From positions 1,426,001 to 1,490,000 of the forward strand of contig NZ_CP109499.1 of the NCBI RefSeq assembly GCF_036231965.1: a stretch of DNA of 64,000 nt. The letters are read 5' to 3'. Positions within the stretch are counted from its first letter, which is position 1; every line of letters begins with the position of its first letter. This document shows positions 44,774-53,815 of the stretch, piece after piece. Both the position numbers and the translations under genes were made by a program. This DNA comes from Streptomyces sp. NBC_01428 (lineage in GTDB: Bacteria; Actinomycetota; Actinomycetes; Streptomycetales; Streptomycetaceae). The notes beneath the pieces were generated by a model. It had not been told where the DNA came from. It ran no database searches and saw nothing but the letters and a program-made list of their open reading frames with translations.

Positions 44774-45415
44774 CTAGGACAACTGGCCGTCGTAGTCCGG
44801 CAGCTTGAAGGTGCGCTCGGCGTGGCCGCCCACCAGGTCCGTCGTGTTGTTGCCGACGTTGGCGACGATCGTGTAGCCGAGGGACTCGATGTGGGCTCGC
44901 TTGCCGGTCTTGTAGGCGCTCACCTCGTCGAAGAGGTCGGGCAGGTCACGGACGTAGAGGCCGTCCACCGGGTAGCCGACGCTCCGCAGGTTCCATTTCG
45001 TCTCCGAGGCGATGATGCCGGGGCGCGCGGTGACGAAGAAGACGGCGACACCGCGGGAGTGCGCGTACCGGGCGAGCTCCAGGGACGCCTTCACCGCCGG
45101 GGTGGGGAGCTGGTACCAGGGGTGGAAGTCGGTCTCCAGCGTGGTGTTGTCGATGTCGAAGACGAGCGCGAGCTTCTGTCCGCCCGCGTTCGCGGTGCGC
45201 TGGGCGATGTACGGCGTCGCCTGGTCGACGACCCCCTGGACGTCACGCTGCCAGGTGGCGTAGTCGACGTCGGCCGTCGCCGTCGTGCTCGCGACCGCGC
45301 TCACCGGTGCCGGTGCCGCCGCGGCGGACCCTGCCGCCGTGACCGTCCCTCCGATGCCCAGCGCCACGACCGCCGACACCGCGCCCAGCCGGCGTCCCAC
45401 ACCGCGTCCCGTCAT
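44774..45415 (-). CDS. Secreted HAD-superfamily (class B/IIIB-type) acid phosphatase
   Basis: 213 residues from ATG 45415 (AAGGGGA upstream). Signal peptide ends near AAA-APAPV (~34). HAD motif I is LVFDIDNTTLETDFHPW (Asp-x-Asp), motif II VFFVTARPGI (Thr), motif III region YKTGKRAHIESLGY (Lys) and motif IV IVANVGNNTTDLVGG, where the usual D-x-x-x-D is N-x-T-T-D, a variation. It probably releases phosphate from organic phosphates outside the cell. The gene is divergent from the NADH dehydrogenase gene. Confidence 0.85.
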   Translation of the reverse strand: MTGRGVGRRLGAVSAVVALGIGGTVTAAGSAAAAPAPVSAVASTTATADVDYATWQRDVQGVVDQATPYIAQRTANAGGQKLALVFDIDNTTLETDFHPWYQLPTPAVKASLELARYAHSRGVAVFFVTARPGIIASETKWNLRSVGYPVDGLYVRDLPDLFDEVSAYKTGKRAHIESLGYTIVANVGNNTTDLVGGHAERTFKLPDYDGQLS

Positions 45416-45674
45416 GCCAGTCCCCTTTTCACGTCTCACGACTCAGGTCTCAGGTCTGTCTGTGGAGTGCGCGCACAGCGCTGCGGCGACGGAGTCCGCC
45501 CGTCGCCGCGGCTGACATGATCCTGGCAGCGCGTGTACGGAGAGGGAAGAGACAGTTACTGATCGGTAGAGAAACGTGGGGGCGTCCCGGTGGCCCCCGG
45601 TGCGGTGGCAGACGTCCGCGTCCCGTGTGAGCCTGAGCTCGCGGCGGGGCAACAGCGGAGAGAGGGCTGCTCGG

Positions 45675-47027
45675 ATGCACGCACCGAACATCGTCATCGT
45701 CGGCGGCGGTTTCGCCGGGGTCGAGGCCGCCCGCGGTCTGGAGCGGACGCTCGCCCAGGGCGAGGCGCGGATCACCCTGGTCAGCCCCACGGACTACCAG
45801 CTGTATCTGCCTCTCCTGCCCCATGTCGCCGCCGGAGTCCTGACGCCGCAGTCCGTCGCCCCCTCGCTGCGCCGGATCCTGCGCCGCACCGCGCTGGTGC
45901 CGGGCGGGGTGATCGGCGTCGACACGCAGGCCAAGGTGTGCGTCATCCGCAAGATCACCGGAGATCTGGTCGATCTGCCCTACGACTATCTGGTGCTGAC
46001 TCCGGGCAGCGTGACCCGCACCTTCGACATCCCCGGCCTCGCCGACGAGGCGCGCGGCATGAAGACGCTCTCCCAGGCGGTGTACCTCCGCGACCACGTG
46101 ATCGCCCAGCTCGACCTGGCGGCGGCCACCACCGACGACACCGAGCAGGCGGCGCGGCTCCAGTTCGTGGTGGTCGGCGGCGGATACGCGGGCACCGAGA
46201 CGGCGGCCTGTCTGCAGCGGCTGACCACGGCGGCCGCGAAGCGCTATCACCCCCGCATCGACCCCCGTCTCATCAAGTGGCACCTCGTGGACGTCGCGCC
46301 GAAGCTGCTGCCGGAACTAGGCGACAAGCTGGGTGCGAGCGCGATGCGGATGCTGAGCGACCGGGGCCTGCACATCTCGCTGGGGACGACCGTCGCCTCC
46401 GTCACCCAGGACGAGATCACCCTCACCGACGGACGGGTGCTCCCCTCGCGGACGCTCGTGTGGACGGCCGGTGTGGCGGCGAGCCCGCTGGTGGACTCGC
46501 TGGGCGCGGAGACCGTGCGCGGCAGGATCGTCACCGAGCCCGACTTCAGGGTGCCGGGGCTGGACGGGGTGTTCGCTCTCGGCGACGCGGCGGCGGTGCC
46601 CGACCTGGCCAAGGGCGACGGCTCCCCGTGTCCGCCCACCGCGCAGCACGCGGCCCGGCAGGGCCGGCACGCGGCCAAGGTCCTGGCGGCGAAGCTGCGC
46701 GGGGAGCCCACCCTGCCCTACCGGCACAAGGACCTCGGCCTGGTCGTCGACCTCGGCGGCCACGACGCCGTCTCCAAGCCGCTCGGCATCGGCCTCAAGG
46801 GTGTGCCCGCGCAGGTCGTGGCCCGCGGCTACCACCTGTACGCGCTGCCCACCGGGTCGGCCCGGTTCCGTACGAGCGCCAACTGGCTGCTCAACGCCGT
46901 CGCGGGCGACGACTTCGTGCGTACCGGCTTCCTCGCGGGCCGAAAGGGCACCCTGCGGGACTTCGAGCGTACGGACGTGTACCTGACGCCGGAGGAAGTG
47001 ACCGCCCGGACGCGCGCCCACTCGTAG
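45675..47027 (+). CDS. ndh: Type II NADH dehydrogenase (FAD/NAD-dependent)
   Basis: 450 residues from ATG 45675. FAD site NIVIVGGGFAGVEAARGLE (5-23), TDYQLYLPLLPHVAAGVLTP (the quinone/active-site region, about 40-60), NAD site LQFVVVGGGYAGTETAACL (about 160-178), second FAD motif VFALGDAAAVPDLAKGD (about 300) and AQHAARQGRHAAKVLAAKL. The carboxy-terminal region holds an amphipathic membrane-binding segment. It oxidises NADH and reduces quinone without pumping protons. Upstream is a divergent gap with the acid phosphatase gene. Confidence 0.9.
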   Translation: MHAPNIVIVGGGFAGVEAARGLERTLAQGEARITLVSPTDYQLYLPLLPHVAAGVLTPQSVAPSLRRILRRTALVPGGVIGVDTQAKVCVIRKITGDLVDLPYDYLVLTPGSVTRTFDIPGLADEARGMKTLSQAVYLRDHVIAQLDLAAATTDDTEQAARLQFVVVGGGYAGTETAACLQRLTTAAAKRYHPRIDPRLIKWHLVDVAPKLLPELGDKLGASAMRMLSDRGLHISLGTTVASVTQDEITLTDGRVLPSRTLVWTAGVAASPLVDSLGAETVRGRIVTEPDFRVPGLDGVFALGDAAAVPDLAKGDGSPCPPTAQHAARQGRHAAKVLAAKLRGEPTLPYRHKDLGLVVDLGGHDAVSKPLGIGLKGVPAQVVARGYHLYALPTGSARFRTSANWLLNAVAGDDFVRTGFLAGRKGTLRDFERTDVYLTPEEVTARTRAHS

Positions 47028-47180
47028 CGGCGCACCGCGTTCTCGCCTCCGCCCGCGCATCACTTCCCCTTCACGGTGGCGGTGAACGCGCGGGCGGAGG
47101 CGCACGTATGAGGGGAGGGCTCTCGACCGGAGCTCCCGGCGGCTGTGACGCCGCCTCCGCTCGGCTTCGGGAGCCCCTGC

Positions 47181-48575
47181 ATGAGGCACGCACGACGACG
47201 GATCGTCCGACGGGGGGCGCGGTTCGCGGCTGTCGGCGGCCTGCTCTGCGGAGGCCTGATGGTGACGCACGCGATGGCGAGCGAACCGTCCGACTCGTCG
47301 CGTGCCACGGGGAGTTCGGTGCGTTCGGCCGTCACGACGGGGGCAGGGCTGGTGTCCCGGCTGGGCACCGCGCGCACCGCCGGGACGTGGGTCGCCGACG
47401 ACGGCCGCCCCGTCGTCGCGGTCACCGACGCGGACGCGGCGGCCGAGGTCAAGCGGGCCGGTGCACGCCCGAAGGTCGTCCCGCACAGCATGAGTGACCT
47501 CACGTCGGCGACGCGGGAGCTGAGTTCGGCGCCGCGGGTGCCGGGTACCGCGTGGGCGGTGGACTACACGAAGAACGAGGTCGTCGTGCAGGCGGACAGC
47601 ACCGTCTCGGCGTCGGACTGGTCGCGGATGACGAAGCTGGCCGACGGCATCGGGGACGAGGTGCGGATGCGGCGCACCCAGGGCACGTTCACCACGCGGG
47701 TGAACGGCGCCTCGGCGATCTTCTCCACGGGAGGGCGTTGCTCGGCGGGCTTCAACGTCACCAACGCGAGCGGTGAGTTCATCCTGACGGCCGGGCACTG
47801 CGGTCCGGCCGGTTCCGTGTGGTTCGCCGACAACTCCGCGCGCCGGCAGGTGGGCCGGACCGTCACGACGGCCTTTCCCGGCAGCGACTTCTCCCTCGTG
47901 CAGTACGACGCCGGGCAGGCGCCCGCCACGGGGAGCAACATCGTCGCGATCGGCGGCGGCAACGGCGTGCGGATCAACGGCGCCGCCGATCCGGCGGTCG
48001 GCCAGCGGGTCTTCCGCAGCGGCAGCACCAGCGGTCTGCGCGACGGGAAGGTGACCGCGCTCGGCGCGACGGTCAACTACCCGGAGGGGACGGTGACCGG
48101 GCTGATCGAGACCACGGTGTGTGCCGAACCGGGCGACAGCGGCGGCCCGTTGTTCTCCGAGGGCATCGCGCTCGGGGTGACCTCGGGCGGCAACGGCGAC
48201 TGCACGAGCGGCGGTACGACGTTCTTCCAGCCGGTGACGAAGGCGCTCACGGCGCTGGGAGTGCAGCTCGCCGGGCAGGCACAGGGTGCCGGCGGTACGG
48301 CGGCGACCTCGTCGTCAGCGCCGTCGGCGCAGGCTTCGGCGGCCCCGCAGGGCGCGGCCGGGGCGCCGGGGTCCGCGGCACCCGGCGCGGTGGAGGCGGT
48401 GGGTGGTACGGGGACGGCGCAGACGTTCGTGTCACGGATCACGGACCCGCGGAACGTCGGCCCGGGCCTGCTCGTGATCGCGGGAAGCATCATCGCGCTG
48501 GTGGCGACGCGCTTCGTCCGGTCCGAGCAGGACCGCAAGGCCTATCGGAGGCAGTATTCCCAGAGTTGGGGGTGA
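47181..48575 (+). CDS. S1-family (streptogrisin-like) serine protease with C-terminal membrane anchor
   Basis: 464 residues from ATG 47181. An N-terminal Arg-rich signal region (HARRRIVRRGARFAAVGGLL, VTHAMA) precedes a pro-region to about 155. The chymotrypsin-like domain shows the triad: His in FILTAGHCGPAG, Asp in AFPGSDFSLVQYDAG, Ser in CAEPGDSGGPLFSEG. Disulfide-forming cysteines lie near each, as in streptogrisins. After ~385 a low-complexity Ala/Ser/Gly/Pro linker (~75 residues) leads to one membrane helix (GPGLLVIAGSIIALVATRFV) and a short basic tail. So the enzyme is tethered to the cell rather than fully secreted. The following small gene is on the other strand. Confidence 0.9.
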   Translation: MRHARRRIVRRGARFAAVGGLLCGGLMVTHAMASEPSDSSRATGSSVRSAVTTGAGLVSRLGTARTAGTWVADDGRPVVAVTDADAAAEVKRAGARPKVVPHSMSDLTSATRELSSAPRVPGTAWAVDYTKNEVVVQADSTVSASDWSRMTKLADGIGDEVRMRRTQGTFTTRVNGASAIFSTGGRCSAGFNVTNASGEFILTAGHCGPAGSVWFADNSARRQVGRTVTTAFPGSDFSLVQYDAGQAPATGSNIVAIGGGNGVRINGAADPAVGQRVFRSGSTSGLRDGKVTALGATVNYPEGTVTGLIETTVCAEPGDSGGPLFSEGIALGVTSGGNGDCTSGGTTFFQPVTKALTALGVQLAGQAQGAGGTAATSSSAPSAQASAAPQGAAGAPGSAAPGAVEAVGGTGTAQTFVSRITDPRNVGPGLLVIAGSIIALVATRFVRSEQDRKAYRRQYSQSWG

Positions 48576-48576
48576 G

Positions 48577-48765
48577 TCAGGCGGCCTGTGTGGCCGAGGG
48601 CGAGTCGGCTTGTGCCCACTCGAGCACGAGCCGCTGGTACTCCCGCCGCTCTTCCATGCTCAGTGTCCCGCCCGCCCGGAACCACAGGGCCCTGATCTCC
48701 TCGTTGACCTGGTCGGCAGAGCGCCGGGTCTCGGTGTCAGGAGTGGTGGACATGGTGTGAAGCAT
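48577..48765 (-). CDS. Small conserved hypothetical protein
   Basis: 62 residues from ATG 48765, which has AAGGA four bases upstream; ATG 48753 gives 58 residues. A helical protein: RSADQVNEEIRALWFRAGGT, LSMEERREYQRLVLEWAQAD. No membrane or signal sequence and no recognised domain, although similar small proteins occur in Streptomyces. It ends two bases after the protease gene ends (convergent) and shares no clear unit with the L,D-transpeptidase gene that ends at 48837. Confidence 0.65.
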   Translation of the reverse strand: MLHTMSTTPDTETRRSADQVNEEIRALWFRAGGTLSMEERREYQRLVLEWAQADSPSATQAA

Positions 48766-48836
48766 ACGGTCCTTGCCGTGAAGACGATGTGAGTAAAGGT
48801 ACACCGGACGACATTACGGACCGTGAAGCTCATCAC

Positions 48837-49532
48837 TCAGGTGCCGGGCTTGCGTCCATACACGTAGACGTCGTCGCCGTTCTTCAGCAGCGACCAGTAC
48901 TTCTTGGCCGTGGTGGAGGTCATGTTGACGCAGCCGTGCGAGCCGGGCGGGTTCCACATGCTGACCCCCACGGAGTGGAAGGCCTGGCCGCCGTCGAAGA
49001 ACTGGCTGTAGGGCATGGCCACGTGGTAGATGCTCGACACGTGGTCGATGTGCCGCCAGTAGATCTTCTTCAGGCCGGTGCGGGTCTCGTAGCCGTTGCG
49101 CCCGGTGCGGACCGGGACCGGGCCGTAGACCAGGCGGCTGCCGTCCTGGATCCAGCTGATCTGCAGGGTGAGGTTCACACAGGCGATCCGGCCCTTGTTC
49201 ACCGGGCACTTGCCGTCCTTGTTGGGCTTGTTGCCCACGGCCTTCTGCTTGTTCATGAGATCCATCACGCCCCAGGTGACGGGTCCCGCGTAGCCGATGT
49301 TCGGGGTGATGCCGTGCTTGGTCTGGAAGGCCTTGATCGCCTTGCAGTCGGCGCTCGACTGCCGGCCGTCGACCGGACGCCCGAGGAACTTCTCCACCTG
49401 CTTCTGGTTCGGGCCGGCGGATGTGGTGCAGCTCGCGGCCTGTGCGGGCGTGGCGCCCAGGGCGAGGGTGAGCGGTGCGACCAGTCCGGTGATCCCGAGC
49501 GCGACGGCTCCTCGTCTGCGTATGTCCCCCAT
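48837..49532 (-). CDS. Secreted L,D-transpeptidase (YkuD) with N-terminal peptidoglycan-binding-like part
   Basis: 231 residues. Signal peptide ends at ATPAQA (~31). Residues 35-90 (SAGPNQKQVEKFLGR, CKAIKAFQTKHGI, GYAGPVTWGVM) resemble a PG_binding_1 domain. The catalytic domain has AFHSVGVSMWNPPGSHGCVNM (His ~183, His199, Cys201), the YkuD signature H-x14-17-S-H-G-C-V-N. It makes 3-3 cross-links or attaches proteins to peptidoglycan outside the membrane. The 191 bases upstream, shared with the divergent PLP decarboxylase gene, hold no obvious riboswitch. Confidence 0.92.
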   Translation of the reverse strand: MGDIRRRGAVALGITGLVAPLTLALGATPAQAASCTTSAGPNQKQVEKFLGRPVDGRQSSADCKAIKAFQTKHGITPNIGYAGPVTWGVMDLMNKQKAVGNKPNKDGKCPVNKGRIACVNLTLQISWIQDGSRLVYGPVPVRTGRNGYETRTGLKKIYWRHIDHVSSIYHVAMPYSQFFDGGQAFHSVGVSMWNPPGSHGCVNMTSTTAKKYWSLLKNGDDVYVYGRKPGT

Positions 49533-49723
49533 GGCGGGCCTTCCGTGTCGTGTCCATCGTGTTGTCTGCCTGCCTAGACAGCTCTCGACGGCATTTCGTT
49601 GTGCGGCGACGCGAGCCGGGACCGAACGGTGACATTCCTCGCCGATCGGCGTCGCCCGGTACCGGTCCAGTTCCCGCGGATTGGACCGAGGACCGGGCGG
49701 GGTGACGCGCCTACGCTGCGCTC

Positions 49724-51121
49724 ATGCATCCCGCTCTCGCCGAGGACCTCGCGCGTTTCCCCGAACTCCTCCAGGCCGCCCGTGACGTCGCCGCCCGTGA
49801 GGTGAGCGGTGTGGACGGCCGCCCGGTCGCCCATCCCGGCGGCGCGCCCGGCCCCGAGCCGCTGCCCGTCGAGGGTGAGGGTGCGAAGGGTGCCCTCGCC
49901 CGGTTCGCGGGCCGGTGGGCACCGGGGTTCTCCGGTTCCGCCGGGCCGCGCTACCTCGGCTTCGTCACGGGCGGCGCGACCCCCGCCTCCCTCACGGGGG
50001 ACTGGCTGACCGGCGTCTTCGACCAGAACGTGTCCGGCAGCGCCGGTTCCGTCGCGAGCGCCCTGGAACACGAGACGCTCGGGTGGCTGCGCGAGCTGTT
50101 CGGGCTGGGCGAGGAGCACCGCGGGGCGTTCGTGAGCGGGGCGACGGTCTCCAACACGGTGGGGCTGGCCGTCGCGCGGGAGTGGCTCGGCGAGCGCCGG
50201 GGGGTGTCCGTCGAGCGTGAGGGCGCGGCGGCGCTGGGCCCCGTGACCGTGCTGTCGGGCAGTCCGCACTCCAGCGTCTCCAAGGCGCTGTCCGTGCTCG
50301 GCCTCGGCCGGGACAGCCTGTGTCCGGTGCCGCTGCTGCCCGGCAACCGCGAGGCCGTGGACGTCGCCGCGCTGGACGCCGCGCTCGGCGCGGTCGACGG
50401 ACCGGCCGTCGTCGTGGCGAACGCGGGAACGGTGAACACCGTCGACTTCGACGACCTGCGGGCGATCGCCGCGCTCCGGGAGCGTCACGACTTCTGGCTG
50501 CACGTCGACGCCGCGTTCGGCGGCTTCGCCGCCCTGTCCCCCGCGTACGCCCCGCTGGTCGCGGGGCTGGACGCGGCCGACTCCGTCTGCGTCGACCTGC
50601 ACAAGTGGCTGAACGTCCCCTATGACGCGGCCGTGCAGTTCACCCGCCGCCAGGATCTCCAGGTGCGGGTCTTCCACAACGCCTCGCCGTACCTCGGACT
50701 CCCCACCGGCGAACCGGACTTCCTGCACCTGACGCCGGAGAACTCCCGTCGGCTGCGGGCGCTCCCGGCCTGGTTCTCGCTGGCGGCGTACGGCCGGTCG
50801 GGGCATCGCGAGATCGTCGAGCGGAACGTGACGCTCGCCCGGCGTCTCGGTGAACGCATCGCCGGCGTGCCGGGACTGCGCCTTCTCGCGCCGGTCCGCC
50901 TGAACGTCGTCTGCTTCACGCTCGCCGACGATCCGAGCGAGCGGCGGGTGCGCGAGCTGGCCGCCGCGATCGCCGAGTCGGGCGAGGCGTTCGTGACCCC
51001 GACGTTCTACGCGGGGACGCACGGGCTGCGGGCGGCCTTCAGTAACTGGCGTACGACGGAGGAGGACACGGACCGGGTGTTCGAGGCACTCGTGCGCGTC
51101 GGCGCGGAAGCGCGCTCCTGA
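49724..51121 (+). CDS. Group II pyridoxal-phosphate-dependent decarboxylase family protein
   Basis: 465 residues. Decarboxylase landmarks: SGSAGPRYLGFVTGGATPAS, LFGLGEEHRGAFVSGATVSN, SGSPHSSVSKALSVLGLG, DFWLHVDAAFGGFAAL (the His/Asp stacked on PLP) and SVCVDLHKWLNVPYDAAVQF with the PLP lysine. The C-terminal domain (RLNVVCFTLADDPSERRVRE) completes the fold. Family members act on aromatic amino acids, glutamate, aspartate or 2,4-diaminobutyrate; the substrate here is unknown. No ribosome site is evident upstream of ATG 49724. No associated biosynthetic gene is adjacent, and it converges with the SDR gene 6 bases away. Confidence 0.85.
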   Translation: MHPALAEDLARFPELLQAARDVAAREVSGVDGRPVAHPGGAPGPEPLPVEGEGAKGALARFAGRWAPGFSGSAGPRYLGFVTGGATPASLTGDWLTGVFDQNVSGSAGSVASALEHETLGWLRELFGLGEEHRGAFVSGATVSNTVGLAVAREWLGERRGVSVEREGAAALGPVTVLSGSPHSSVSKALSVLGLGRDSLCPVPLLPGNREAVDVAALDAALGAVDGPAVVVANAGTVNTVDFDDLRAIAALRERHDFWLHVDAAFGGFAALSPAYAPLVAGLDAADSVCVDLHKWLNVPYDAAVQFTRRQDLQVRVFHNASPYLGLPTGEPDFLHLTPENSRRLRALPAWFSLAAYGRSGHREIVERNVTLARRLGERIAGVPGLRLLAPVRLNVVCFTLADDPSERRVRELAAAIAESGEAFVTPTFYAGTHGLRAAFSNWRTTEEDTDRVFEALVRVGAEARS

Positions 51122-51127
51122 GACGGC

Positions 51128-51937
51128 TCAGCCTTCCTCGTCGTCTTCCCCGGGGCGCCCGAGAGCCTGCCGGAAACCGGTGTTGACGGCCAGCACCCCG
51201 CCGTCGACGCGCAGGGTCGTGCCGGTGATCCAGGCGGCGTCGGCGGAGGCGAGGAAGGCGACGGCGGCGGCGATGTCCTCCGGTTCCCCGACCCTGCCGA
51301 GCGGATACAGCTCGGACGCGATGGCGAGATCGTCCTCGCGGCCCTCCCAGGCCGTCGTGCGGACGGTGCCCGGCGCCACCAGGTTGACGCGGACGCCCCG
51401 CCGGCCCGCGTGCCCCGCCAGGGTGCGGGTGAGCGACATCAGTCCCGCCTTGGCGGCACTGTAGGCGTGGTTGCCGAAGTCCTGGATGCCGTTGACGGAG
51501 CCGATGGTGACGATGGCGCCGCGGCCGGAGGCCACCAGGTACGGGAGGGCCGCGCGGGAGCAGCGGAAGGCGCCGCTCAGTGTGATGTCGAGGTCCCTGG
51601 CCCAGTCCTCGTCGCCCTCGTCCTCGAAGAGCGGGGTGTCCGGGGTGCACCGGTAGGCGTTGTTGACCAGCACGTCCAGGGAGCCGAAGGTGTCCACCGC
51701 GTACGCCACCGCGGCCTCCACCTGGGACCGGTCGCCCACGTCACAGGTGAACGCCTCGGCGCGCCCGCCGAGTTCACGCAGCGCGGCGGCCGTCTTCTCG
51801 GCCGCCGCCAGGTCGACGTCGGTGACCAGGACCCGGGCGCCTTCCTCGACGAACCGGCGGGCGGTCGCCGCGCCGATGCCCCGGGCCGCGCCCGTGATCA
51901 GAACCCCGTGTCCCTCGAATCGCCTCATCGCAGTCAT
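51128..51937 (-). CDS. Short-chain dehydrogenase/reductase
   Basis: 269 residues from ATG 51937 (ATG 51928 possible). Motifs: VLITGAARGIGAATARRF (cofactor), VLVTDVDLAAAEKTAAAL (Asp, suggesting NAD preference), CDVGDRSQ, VNNAYRCTPDTP (the usual NNAG is NNAY), VTIGSVNGIQDFGNHAYSAAK (Ser...Tyr-x-x-x-Lys), VAPGTVRTTAW and TTLRVDGGVLAVN. A short acidic tail (GRPGEDDEEG) is atypical. Acts on an alcohol or ketone; partner genes unknown. It ends six bases from the PLP-decarboxylase gene. Confidence 0.88.
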   Translation of the reverse strand: MTAMRRFEGHGVLITGAARGIGAATARRFVEEGARVLVTDVDLAAAEKTAAALRELGGRAEAFTCDVGDRSQVEAAVAYAVDTFGSLDVLVNNAYRCTPDTPLFEDEGDEDWARDLDITLSGAFRCSRAALPYLVASGRGAIVTIGSVNGIQDFGNHAYSAAKAGLMSLTRTLAGHAGRRGVRVNLVAPGTVRTTAWEGREDDLAIASELYPLGRVGEPEDIAAAVAFLASADAAWITGTTLRVDGGVLAVNTGFRQALGRPGEDDEEG

Positions 51938-52082
51938 GGCAGGGAACGTACTGCCATGATCGGCGCCGCGAACAGACGTCGTACGCCCGCGATCTCGTAG
52001 GGATCCGCGGGCGTCGGGATCCCGGCTACCGGCTCCCGGATTCCGGCGCCCGCCAGCGCCACCGCCCGCGTGACCGGTTTCC

Positions 52083-53009
52083 TCAGCGGTACCCGGTCAC
52101 GTCCGCGGGCTTCCCCTTGTCCTGGACCTCGACCATGTAGCGCCAGGCGTCGGGACGGCTGCCGTCCCGGTCGGTGAAGCCGTACTCCCGGGCGAGCCGG
52201 CCGCCGGAGAGCGACTGCCCGTTCCAGCGGGCGACGTCCGGGTCACCGGCCAGCGCGGCGACCGCGCGCCCCACGTAGAACGGCGTCTCGGAGATGGCGA
52301 AGTGCGGGACGCGTTCCTCGGCGTCGTGCCAGTTCTCCTCGGTCACGCCGAAGGCTTCGAGCATGATCTCCGAGCGCATCCAGCCGGGCGTGAGCGCGAC
52401 GGCCGTGGCGCCGCGGGGGCCCAGTTCGTGTCCGAGGGCGAACGCCATGCGCAGCACGGCGGCCTTGGCGATGTCGTAGAAGAAGGACACCCGGTAGGTG
52501 TCGCGGTTGTACTCCGCCGTGCCGTCCGTCATCTCGACGACCAGGCCGCCGGGCCGGCGCAGCAGCAGGGGCAGGGCGTGGTGGCTGGTGACGGCGTGCG
52601 TCTCGACGGCGAGCCGCAGGAGGCGGAGGCCGTTGTCGAGGTCGTGCTCCCAGACGGGGGTGTCCCACTCGAAGAGCTTCTCTGAGCCCCAGATGTCGTT
52701 CACCAGGACGTCCAGGCGCCCCTGTTCGTCGGCGATGCGGGCGACGAGCGCCTCGACCTCGGCCGGTACGAGGTGGTCGGTGGGGACGGCGATGCCCCGG
52801 CCGCCCGCCGCGGTGACCAGGTCGGCGGTGTCCTCGATGGTCTCCGGGCGGTCGTACTCGGAGCGCCGGGCGCGGGTGCTCCGCCCGGTCACGTAGACGG
52901 TGGCGCCCGCGGCGCCCAGTTCCACCGCGATCCCCCGGCCCGCTCCCCTGGTCCCGCCCGCGACCAGCGCGACCTTGTCCCGCAGTGTGCCTTCCGACGG
53001 CCCTGACAT
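52083..53009 (-). CDS. Short-chain dehydrogenase/reductase, SDR with extended C-terminus
   Basis: 308 residues from ATG 53009, preceded by GGAGG. The protein has VALVAGGTRGAGRGIAVELG (cofactor site), VYVTGRSTRARRSEYDRPET (the RSTR favours NADP), VLVNDIWGSEKLFEW (N-D-x-W in place of NNAG), VEMTDGTAEYNRDTYRVSFF-YDIAKAA (Tyr-x-x-x-Lys) and TPGWMRSEIMLEAFGVTEEN. This matches a family of actinobacterial oxidoreductases with an insertion before the active site. Substrate unknown. The 145-base gap to the previous SDR and opposing orientation of other genes give no operon clue. Confidence 0.85.
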   Translation of the reverse strand: MSGPSEGTLRDKVALVAGGTRGAGRGIAVELGAAGATVYVTGRSTRARRSEYDRPETIEDTADLVTAAGGRGIAVPTDHLVPAEVEALVARIADEQGRLDVLVNDIWGSEKLFEWDTPVWEHDLDNGLRLLRLAVETHAVTSHHALPLLLRRPGGLVVEMTDGTAEYNRDTYRVSFFYDIAKAAVLRMAFALGHELGPRGATAVALTPGWMRSEIMLEAFGVTEENWHDAEERVPHFAISETPFYVGRAVAALAGDPDVARWNGQSLSGGRLAREYGFTDRDGSRPDAWRYMVEVQDKGKPADVTGYR

Positions 53010-53185
53010 GTCCGACCTCCTACCGTGGCGCACCCGGGCTGTCCCCGCCCGTGTGTCGCTCCGAGCTTCTCCCGGAAGCCGGACATCTTCTGTCAGGTAT
53101 TTCGGAGCGTTGCGGCTGTGCCTCCGGATGCCTTCCCGGCGGTCCCTCCGAGGGGCCGCCGGGTCCGGCTCGTCCGGGCGACCCG

Positions 53186-53815
53186 TCAGTGCCCGCGGGC
53201 GATCCACTCCTCCAGGTGCGGGGCCTCCGCGCCGATCGTCGTCGTGTCGCCGTGTCCCGTCCGCACGACCGTGTCGGCCGGCAGGGCGAGCAGCCGGTCA
53301 CGGATCGAGTCGATGATCGTCGGGAAGTGGGAGTAGGACCGGCCGGTCGCTCCCGGGCCGCCCTGGAAGAGGGTGTCACCGGAGAACAGGGTGCCGAGGC
53401 CCGGGTCGTAGAGGCAGACCGCGCCCGGTGCGTGGCCCGGGGTGTGCAGCACGGTGAGGTCCGCGCCCGCCGCCTCGATGACCTGCCCGTCCTGGAGCCA
53501 GGCGTCGGGCAGCCGGTCGGGGTGGGTGACCTTCCACAGCGGCAGGTCGTCGGGGTGCAGCCAGATGGTGGCGCCGGTGCGCTCGGCCAGCGCGGGGGCG
53601 GCGTCGATGTGGTCGTTGTGGGCGTGCGTGCAGATGATCGCGGTCAGCCGCCGGTCGCCGACGGCCTCGGCGATGGCGTCGGCGTCGTGCGCGGCGTCGA
53701 TGACGATCGCCTCGTGGTCGTCGCCCACGATCCACACGTTGTTGTCGACGTCCCAGGTGCCGCCGTCGAGCGAGAACGTGCCCGAGGTGACGAGGTGTTC
53801 GATGCGGGCGGCCAT
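53186..53815 (-). CDS. MBL-fold hydrolase (glyoxalase II-like), formaldehyde pathway partner
   Basis: 209 residues. Metallo-beta-lactamase motif HAHNDHIDAAPALAER (about 53-68, H-x-H-x-D-H), HTPGHAPGAVCLYDPG (His ~115), FSGDTLFQGGPGATGRS (Asp ~140) and VRTGHGDTTTIGAEAP (His). It overlaps the dehydrogenase gene upstream by a single base (TGATG), so it is translationally coupled. In mycobacteria the MBL protein next to the mycothiol-dependent formaldehyde dehydrogenase is its usual neighbour; by analogy it should hydrolyse S-formylmycothiol to formate and mycothiol. Confidence 0.87.
   Translation of the reverse strand: MAARIEHLVTSGTFSLDGGTWDVDNNVWIVGDDHEAIVIDAAHDADAIAEAVGDRRLTAIICTHAHNDHIDAAPALAERTGATIWLHPDDLPLWKVTHPDRLPDAWLQDGQVIEAAGADLTVLHTPGHAPGAVCLYDPGLGTLFSGDTLFQGGPGATGRSYSHFPTIIDSIRDRLLALPADTVVRTGHGDTTTIGAEAPHLEEWIARGH

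Noticed and set aside
49533..49723. Cell-wall riboswitch (ydaO type) before the L,D-transpeptidase gene
   Set aside because: The gap is too short and no matching paired elements were seen.
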